From Ciona savignyi (Eukaryota > Chordata > Ascidiacea > Phlebobranchia > Cionidae): 64,000 bases of DNA. Position numbers and translations under genes: made by a program. The notes beneath the pieces were generated by a model. It was given only the letters and a program-made list of their open reading frames with translations. It was not told where the DNA came from and made no database searches. Position 1 is the stretch's first letter; each line of letters starts with the position of its first letter. This document shows, in pieces, positions 58,201 through 64,000 of this stretch. The stretch covers positions 194,112 to 258,111 of the forward strand of contig CH002622.1 of the NCBI GenBank assembly GCA_000149265.1, in the 5' to 3' direction.

Positions 58201-60805
58201 ATATCACGTCCGACCGGTTAGTCTGGCGGTTTAGTGCGAAGCCCCTTAACCAAAAGGTTGCAGGTTCTGAACTGGTCGCTCGCTAGTCAGTTGTGTCCTT
58301 GGGCAAAGCACTTTACGGACATTCCTTGAACCCACCGGATTAATGGGTTCTACCAAATTGAAGCAACGTGTGAATTATAGCCTACACACTGCAATAGCTA
58401 CGGTAACCCGACGGTGGGGCGCAAGGTGATCTGACGATTGCCCGTGTGATAACCCCCTTGGTTTTCCCCATTCACGGGGATAAACATGAATATCCTATCC
58501 TATTTTATACCTACACTAAGCGACACGGGGTAATGTCAACAAGTGCTTACCGATGTGCAGGCGGAGCAAGCACTCTGACCCCTCCTTCGTTCCAACACAC
58601 CCGTCACGCATGACACTCTATCGCTCGTCCGAACTTCGCAGTAGGAAGCCCCTGTCAAGTATAGAATGCGTTTAGTATCTGATTGATTCCGGCCGGTTGG
58701 TCCAGCGGTTAAGTGCGTCGCTTTTCAATCGAAAGGTTCCAGGTACGAAACTGGTCGCTAGCTAGACGGTTGTGTCCTTGGGCAAGGCACTTTACGGACA
58801 TTGCCTGAACCCAGCGGATTAATGGGTTCTACCAAATTGAAGGAACATGTGAATCATACACAACACCCTGCAATAGCTCCGGTAACCCGACGGTGGGCGC
58901 GAGGTGATCTGACGATTGCCTGTGTGTTAACCCCCTTGGTTTCCCCATTCACGGGGATAAACATGAATATCCTATCCTATTTCCAGACATTACTAACTTA
59001 CCACTGAGTCGTAAAAACAGCCGATTCGTTTTTTGACACTTTAGTTCGTTGTCGATTTCTTTAGCAAGCCTGCAAAAGCACGATTAGTTAATAATTGTCC
59101 TGTTTTGTTAGAACTACTTGCTTACATATCTGTCAGCCTATTTTTCCCGGGTTGTGACGTCATAATGGTCGTTGTAGCTGGAAAGAAACAAGGTTGTGAT
59201 ATTAGTGATCAGGTGAAATGAATGCGAGCAGTTTTGAGTTCTTCCAAGTACAGTGGTATATTGTAAACAGAACCGAATAGAGAATGTGGGAAAACTAAAA
59301 GGAATAAGTGGGAAAACTAAAAGGAATAAGTGGGAAAACTAAAAGGAGGGAAACTGCACACTAAAATTAATATTAGGACATTGAAGTTTGTTTTAAACAT
59401 GGGGTTGCAGTTAGGGTTAGTTCTGGGGTTTAGATTAGTGTTTGGGGCAGAGTTAGAACTAGTTTCCATAGTTTTAGCGAGCAGTTTCCCCCCTTCCCTC
59501 CTTTTAGTGTTGTCCGTATATAAGGGTTGTAGTTAGGGCATTTTATAGTGATGGTAGGAAAATTATAGATGTGGAAATAATGTTGTAGCGGCTTGTACAG
59601 CAGTAGCATAATCTCTACAAGCAATACAACTAACCTGTCCATTTCGGCGTTTGAAGTAAATTTTTAAGCCACTCTGGGTGGCCATCTGTTGTGGTGGTAA
59701 TGGCGGTGGTGGTCGTGGGTGTAGTTGTGGGTGTAGTGGTTGGGGCGGGTGTGGTGGTCCTGTGAGTTGTGTGGAAACACCATGGTACACCTGGGGTGCT
59801 GGTGGTCACGAAACAACATCTTCTACTGACGCAACCTGCCCGTGTGATGCCTCCGTAGCCACAGTCCTCTCTGTAGGAATACGCTGGTTATAAACGTTAA
59901 ATCCTAGCAAATGTGCCAGCGTTGGATATCGCATTGAACCCTACTGCAAACACTTGCTGTTTTCTCTATTTCTTGTACGGTCGTATGGCGAAATGGTTAA
60001 CGCGACCGATACATATACCGAGTCTTATACAAAAAACGGTCCTGGTGACGAGCTCATCGTGGGTTCGAAACTGGGCTCGGTATTCGAATAATAAGTTCGT
60101 TACCATTGTATCGATATATATATATTCATGACAAAAAGACCTGCTACCACAATACGGTTCTACGCATTTCGGTACGTCCACCTCGTGTTTATGTATTTTA
60201 ATCCGTGCTGACATTATGTCAAATTTACCTGGTTGCACTGTTATATAGTTCCCTATGTGACGGGAGTAAACACGACAAAATCGACGAGGCCTGGAGACCA
60301 GGACAGTAAGTATAGTGATCGCATTAAACTCAGTCCATATTCAAACGCTTGCCTGTACCATAACTCACATTTTCGTATTTTTCGTCCAAGGTGAGACGCC
60401 AACGTTAACACGAGGTATATATATATCATTAAGGAAGTTGGAAAACGGCATAGCAAAAAACAGCGAAACTTAAACAATTTAATAAAGTATACTGGTTTAA
60501 AGACCGCACCGTAAAATCCAAACACAACCACAATAAATAGTGGGCGATAGGTTAAAATGGAATAAAAGCTCTCATATAGTCTTCCCACCAATATATATAT
60601 CTTACCTTATGCTTTCGGGCACCGATCTACATTCGTTAATATTGATGTCTTCGCGTCTCTGCACGGTCTCTGTAATAATCAACGTTAGAAATGAGGATTC
60701 GACTAGCAACTTTAGACTTCCCACAATATTTTTTCCCAATTTACCTGGATTGGCGAGAACTGGAGATAGTATAGATAGGAGTATAACCGACCAATTGATT
60801 TTCAT
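52293..60805 (-). CDS. Secreted trypsin-like serine protease with two trefoil domains
   Basis: Exons 60805-60745, 60669-60606, 59870-59635, 59058-59002, 58651-58551, 58004-57887, 57613-56630, 55935-55885, 55603-55417, 54812-54659, 54051-53943, 53645-53503, 52478-52293; phases agree, 816 residues. Signal peptide MKINWSVILLSILSPVLA. Trefoil 1 about 33-75 (ECRSVPESIR, DCGYGGITRAGC, RRCC, GVPWCF), a Thr/Pro linker, trefoil 2 about 142-195 (NCCYDP, IPAPYCF; the usual W is Y). Then a 328-codon exon of Ser/Thr/Asn/Pro-rich sequence with NRFPGV-type repeats. The S1 domain from about 554 has the canonical activation site HRIVGG, His in TAGHC, Asp in DIAVAKL, Ser in GDSGGPLV, and Asp six residues before it (DACAGDS), which predicts trypsin-like specificity. 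The acceptor at 59058 is chosen by phase. Very sure of the domains, less of that one boundary. Confidence 0.92.
52522..52615 (-). mobile_element. SINE family 2
   Basis: Reverse copy: CAAGTTTCGAACCCATGATG and ATGTATCGGTTGCGTTAACT, 44 bp from the last protease exon. A plus-strand tail (TCATGGGTTCGGACCCAGTA) follows at about 52648-52695. Confidence 0.85.
52789..53062 (-). mobile_element. SINE family 1
   Basis: Reverse copy: AATATTCATGTTTCTCCCCG to GTTAAAAGGCGACGCACTAT. With the next copy it forms an inverted pair. Confidence 0.88.
53161..53447 (+). mobile_element. SINE family 1, full length
   Basis: TCCGACAGATTAGTATGGTG to CACGGGGATAAACATGAAAATCC. It ends about 56 bp before a protease exon. 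Confidence 0.92.
53705..53916. mobile_element. MITE with internal palindromic tandem repeat
   Basis: Ends TATGGGGCGCCGTTTGTA / TACAAACGACTCCCCATA are imperfect inverted repeats. Between them is a roughly 30-bp unit (CGATTTAGCTAAATCATTAA plus T-run) in about four copies, each holding the perfect 14-bp palindrome GATTTAGCTAAATC in the intact units. A second direct copy of the left end occurs near 53871. It fills most of one protease intron. Confidence 0.85.
54212..54266 (+). mobile_element. SINE family 2, head fragment
   Basis: GCGGCGAATAATTAACGCGA followed by CCGATACATATATCG. Confidence 0.7.
54300..54605 (-). mobile_element. SINE family 1, full length
   Basis: Reverse copy: GGATAGGGTAAGATATTTAC to CAGACTAACCGGTCGGACG. 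It ends 54 bp from the protease exon at 54659. Confidence 0.93.
55128..55347 (-). mobile_element. Degenerate SINE family 1
   Basis: Old reverse copy: CGTCAGAGCACCTCGCACCC, CACAACTGACTAAATGC, AGCTAACTGGTCGG. Confidence 0.65.
56463..56543 (-). mobile_element. Isolated tRNA-like SINE head
   Basis: On the minus strand GGTTAGCTCAGTCGGTTAAA is a perfect tRNA-style D-arm/A box, followed by the family 1 segment CAGCCGAAAGGTTG and a disturbed B box (GTTGTAGAATCGCAACC). The rest of the SINE is absent. It is too irregular for a functional tRNA. Confidence 0.7.
58208..58503 (+). mobile_element. SINE family 1, full length
   Basis: TCCGACCGGTTAGTCTGGCG to GGGATAAACATGAATATCC. Preceded by an AT run (58189-58204). 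It lies in a protease intron, antisense to the gene. Confidence 0.93.
58689..58982 (+). mobile_element. SINE family 1, full length
   Basis: CCGGCCGGTTGGTCCAGCGG to CACGGGGATAAACATGAATA and an ATCCTATCC tail. It nearly fills the intron between 58651 and 59002. Confidence 0.94.
59287..59516. mobile_element. MITE family A copy with triplicated left end
   Basis: GTGGGAAAACTAAAAGGAAT is repeated three times at the left end. Then come the core GGGGTTGCAGTTAGGGTTAG and the right arm CCCTCCTTTTAGTGTTGTCC. Confidence 0.85.
59973..60090 (+). mobile_element. SINE family 2, full length
   Basis: TGTACGGTCGTATGGCGAAA, GGTTAACGCGACCGATACAT, and GTGGGTTCGAAACTGGGCTC about 80 bp later. One of the best copies for both promoter boxes. 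Confidence 0.9.
60670..60744 (-). other. Probable 75-nt stop-free intron in the protease leader
   Basis: Donor CCAG|GTAAATTG, branch-like TTTCTAACG, acceptor TTATTACAG|AGACC. Its length is a multiple of three without a stop, so both spliced and retained forms stay in frame. Retention would add 25 residues directly after the signal peptide. Confidence 0.65.
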
Positions 60806-61087
60806 CTTGCTAGCTGCTCCAGTAATCTCAGTGCAATTTGGTGTTGTTTTGTAGAAATCTAATCTTACCTAACCATTTGCTGCAATAATAATTTTAGGTT
60901 ACTATAATTGTGCATTTTAATCTTAATATTAAATAATATAGGGTTACTAACTTTGCGTTTTAATCTGAATATTAAATAATAATACTATACTTGTGCGTTT
61001 TAATCTAAATATTAAATAATAATACTATACTTGTGCGTTTTAGTCAATTATTCCTTGCATGATCGAAGCTGCCAACTGCGCTAAGAC

Positions 61088-63602
61088 TCAAGACGACTGA
61101 TCCACCGAAGCAGAATCGCCTGTCATAAGAGGGCCGCTCATTTCGTTGAACATTCCCCAGTCGTTTGCCTCGATCGATTCCCCTGCATTAGAAGTGCACA
61201 TCCGACCTAGACACGCACTACTGTCCTACGTCATCATAACAAGGCATCCCATATTTTGGTATCTAATTATCAAGACCCGCTAATGCTTATATAACACTCC
61301 GTATAAAACGTTTAGAAGGTCTTCAATGCACTAAGCTATAAAGAAATTATGTTCGGTATAAATGGGTTCGATTCGACACCTCGTCTATATACCGCGCCAC
61401 TACGCCGACATCCTATGCGCCCAGACCCGCCAATTATCCTCCTATTGTCCCGAATCTTTGATCGACGAATTAACTTTTTATTCCCCACGCCTTCACACGG
61501 ACACCCACCGATTAAATTGCTCGTGTGCAGCGCCAGCGATTTCCACGCTACAGACAGTGAGAAAGTAGCGCAGAAAATAACTTAAACTCCAGTCAGCGGA
61601 CCGTGGGAACAGTCTCAAACGCAAAACACCATAATTAATGAATAAAATATATGGCCGGTATAAATTTACGACCCCTGATATAGTTCAGTTGAACCCAACA
61701 AACGATGCAAGCTATCGAGTAAATGGAACCGACGTGTAAACGACAATGGACCATCTAATGCCACCAACTTCTAATGTCGCCTTTGGTTGAACCAGGTCGT
61801 CATCACCACGATATGCACGGTATATGGGATAACATCATAACTAATTGAGATTATTTTGCTCTAGAGGGTAGTATAAGACAAATTTGCTCTCGGCCTCAAT
61901 TTTTGGATGTTTTTTAACCTACGCGATGCAAAAAAACCTTCCTAATAGCCTAAAAGTTGCAATATTTTTATTTGTCGGGTAATTACCAATTCTAACCTAG
62001 AATCGACAAAATTCATTATTTATTGTCGGTAGAGTGATATTTTATGACGTATGAAATGCTTGTATGGCAAAATGGATAACGCGATCGATTCAAGTGTCGA
62101 ATTATACATGTTAAACCTGTAGTAGTTATCAATTCTACTACATAAACTATTATATAATTGACAAAAAAATTTACTTGGTGTACCATTTAGAGAATGATAA
62201 TCAAAGTTACCACTGGACGGAAAACACTTTGTCGGTGAAGGTATATTTAACATATGAACGCTTGTGTGGCAGAATGATAAACGCGAACGATTAATGCACA
62301 TAATTCTATATATTGAGGTAGTGGTGACAAGGCCATCACGGATTCGAATCTTAGCTCAGTAAAAGGATAAGTAATGACGTAGTCAGTAATGTTTCGATGG
62401 GGTTTCCCTGTAAATGTGACAAGCTGTTCCAACATGGTAAGAAAATGATCGGACATTGTTTTAGAAAAAATTTAACGAGGCGAATAAAAATAAAATACGA
62501 CTCAGGCTTTTTAAGGTTCAGCAAAAACAGAAAACATAATGTTATCGCCCACTTTACACTATGGGGCCAGTGTGTTTTTGCAAATACGGTATCAAAATTG
62601 CTATAACACCACACTGTATACACATACCTGGTCCAGTACGTAAGTACCGCAACATTTCATAATCGGCTTCATTTTTCTTGGAGAGATTACCACACTAATT
62701 CATGTTTGTGCGACCCATTTATATAGATTAGCGATTTGAATTGCTTTTCTAACCAACATGTATCTGTACCTATGTATTTACCCCAATTTTAACGATTTAA
62801 ACTACCACAAAAGACGTGATTAAACGATTGTCGTAAATCCGTATTTTCCGGTTTTCTTAACTTAAATGAAACAACAAAATAAACCGAACTGTTAGACTGC
62901 ATATCGCCCGGGGTGGGTCACTCCAAACTATTTAAAGTCGCCACAATAGAAACTTAAATCTGAGGATAGAATATTTATGTTTATCCCTGTGAATGGGAAA
63001 ACCAAGGGGGTTAACACACAGGCAATCGTCAGATAACCTCGCGCCCACTGTCGGGTTATCGGAGCTATTGTAGTGTGTTGTATATAATAGACACGTTCAT
63101 TCAATTTGGTAGAACATATTGATCTGCTGGATTCAGACGATGTCCGCTAAGTGCATTGCCCCCGACTAGCTAGGGATCATTTTCGTATCTGGAACCTCTC
63201 GGTTGAAAGGCGTCGCACTAAACCAACAGACTAACCGGTCGGAATAAATCCACGTCTTTGGCAAATTAATTGAATTTGTATTGTTACATTGGCGTTAAAA
63301 CATGCTAGTACATAATTGGTGTAAGTTACACGACGATATTACAAGGTTTAAAAACAAACCCCAATGGGGCGGATACAACGTATACCGTGTAACATGCGTT
63401 ACTATAGAAATCTGCAAAAATATAATCTATTGCGCGAATCGTATGGATGAGTGGTCACACGTGACTATGGTCCTTCCGGGCGTCAAACTCCATGAATTCG
63501 GGAGCGAATTCCATTTTCGACCTCCAATCTATTGAAAGCGGTTTCAATAAACCGAAACAACTGAACTGGAAGAAATCGGCGAAGTTTGCCAGCACACCTC
63601 GA
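61088..63602 (-). CDS. 3' end of an unidentified gene
   Basis: Three phase-compatible exons, 63602-63461, 62694-62628 and 61182-61088 (stop at 61090-61088). Residues seen: an aromatic stretch (LANFADFFQFSCFGLLKPLS), then the acidic, Met-rich FAPEFMEFDARKDHSH, then LSKKNEADYEMLRYLRTGPG, and the end NDWGMFNEMSGPLMTGDSAS. The first exon alternatively ends at a TGA just after DHSHV if its donor is not used. Upstream exons lie beyond the right edge. I do not recognise the protein. The polar C-terminus could be a cytoplasmic tail. Confidence 0.5.
62258..62363 (+). mobile_element. SINE family 2
   Basis: CGCTTGTGTGGCAGAATGAT, AAACGCGAACGATTAATGCA, CACGGATTCGAATCTTAGCT. A shorter head (CTTGTATGGCAAAATGGATA) is at about 62057-62100. 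Confidence 0.82.
62962..63242 (-). mobile_element. SINE family 1, full length
   Basis: Reverse copy: GGATAGAATATTTATGTTTA to CAGACTAACCGGTCGG. Confidence 0.92.
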
Positions 63603-63626
63603 CTGTTGGGAGAAAGTTTATGTTGG

Positions 63627-63916
63627 ATTAGGATATTTCATGTTTATCCCCGTGGATGGGAAAACCAAGGGGGTTAACACACGGGCAATCATCAGATCAC
63701 CTCGCGCCCGCCGTCGGGTTACCGAAGCTATTGCAGTGTGTTGTGTATGATTCACACGTTCCTTCAATTTGGTAGAACCCATTAATCCGCTGGGTTCGGG
63801 CAATGATCGTTAAATGGCTTGCCCAAGGACACAATCGACTAGCTAGCAAACAGTTTCGAACCTACAACCCCTAGGTTGAAAGGCGTCGCGCTAAACCACC
63901 AGACTAACCGGCCGGA
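63627..63916 (-). mobile_element. SINE family 1, full length
   Basis: Reverse copy: GGATTAGGATATTTCATGTT to CAGACTAACCGGCCGGAC. Confidence 0.93.
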
Positions 63917-64000
63917 CTAGCACGAAACAAAGTGGTTGAAAAGATTACAGTCCTATCACACACATTGCGATGAAACGCGTGATAAGTGCAATAGATTCTG

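Noticed and set aside
61349..61585. Two overlapping plus-strand frames, 68-78 residues
   Set aside because: Locally GC-rich sequence open in several frames; no splice context, no recognisable motif.

Overview
Organism. This is animal nuclear DNA: AT-rich, with multi-exon genes whose GT-AG introns keep phase, and with abundant tRNA-derived SINEs, MITEs and one LTR retrotransposon. The genes are metazoan orthologues. My best guess is a sea squirt (Ciona-like tunicate), from the small introns, the gene divergence and the SINE style, but that is an inference. I could not run any alignment. Exon models were built by eye from splice signals, phase and family homology.

Layout. (1) 0.7-24.7 kb, minus strand: a phospholipase C beta gene, 26 coding exons in window, all phases agreeing. 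The C-terminal coiled coil runs off the left edge. (2) 24.7-28.4 kb: no gene, but an 888-bp foldback element with perfect 58-bp inverted repeats and a 9-bp target duplication. (3) 28.4-38.9 kb, minus: a secreted Reeler + MAM protein in six exons. Its third intron holds a 5.0-kb, defective but very young BEL/Pao element (plus strand). (4) 40.4-44.7 kb, plus: an eight-exon, 324-residue coiled-coil protein that I do not recognise. (5) 46.3-50.6 kb: three compact housekeeping genes, TIM10 (minus) divergent from UFC1 (plus), which converges on COA5 (minus). (6) 52.3-60.8 kb, minus: a mosaic secreted trypsin-like protease with two trefoil domains, a long disordered segment and an S1 domain. (7) 61.1-63.6 kb, minus: the 3' end of an unidentified gene.

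Function. The genes look like unrelated neighbours, not a pathway. PLC-beta is the Gq effector. The Reeler-MAM and trefoil-protease products are secreted modular proteins. TIM10 and COA5 are both small cysteine-motif proteins of the mitochondrial intermembrane space, and UFC1 is the E2 of the UFM1 system.

Most notable: tandem duplications that copy real splice sites recur (PLC-beta exons 12, 16 and 23, Reeler-MAM exon 3, UFC1 exon 2), and one PLC-beta acceptor sits against or inside a SINE. The PLC-beta X-Y linker carries a 205-residue Thr/Ala/Pro exon. The trefoil-protease has a 75-nt, stop-free, frame-neutral intron inside its leader. The BEL element has one difference between its 381-bp LTRs although its gag is frameshifted and its polymerase gutted.
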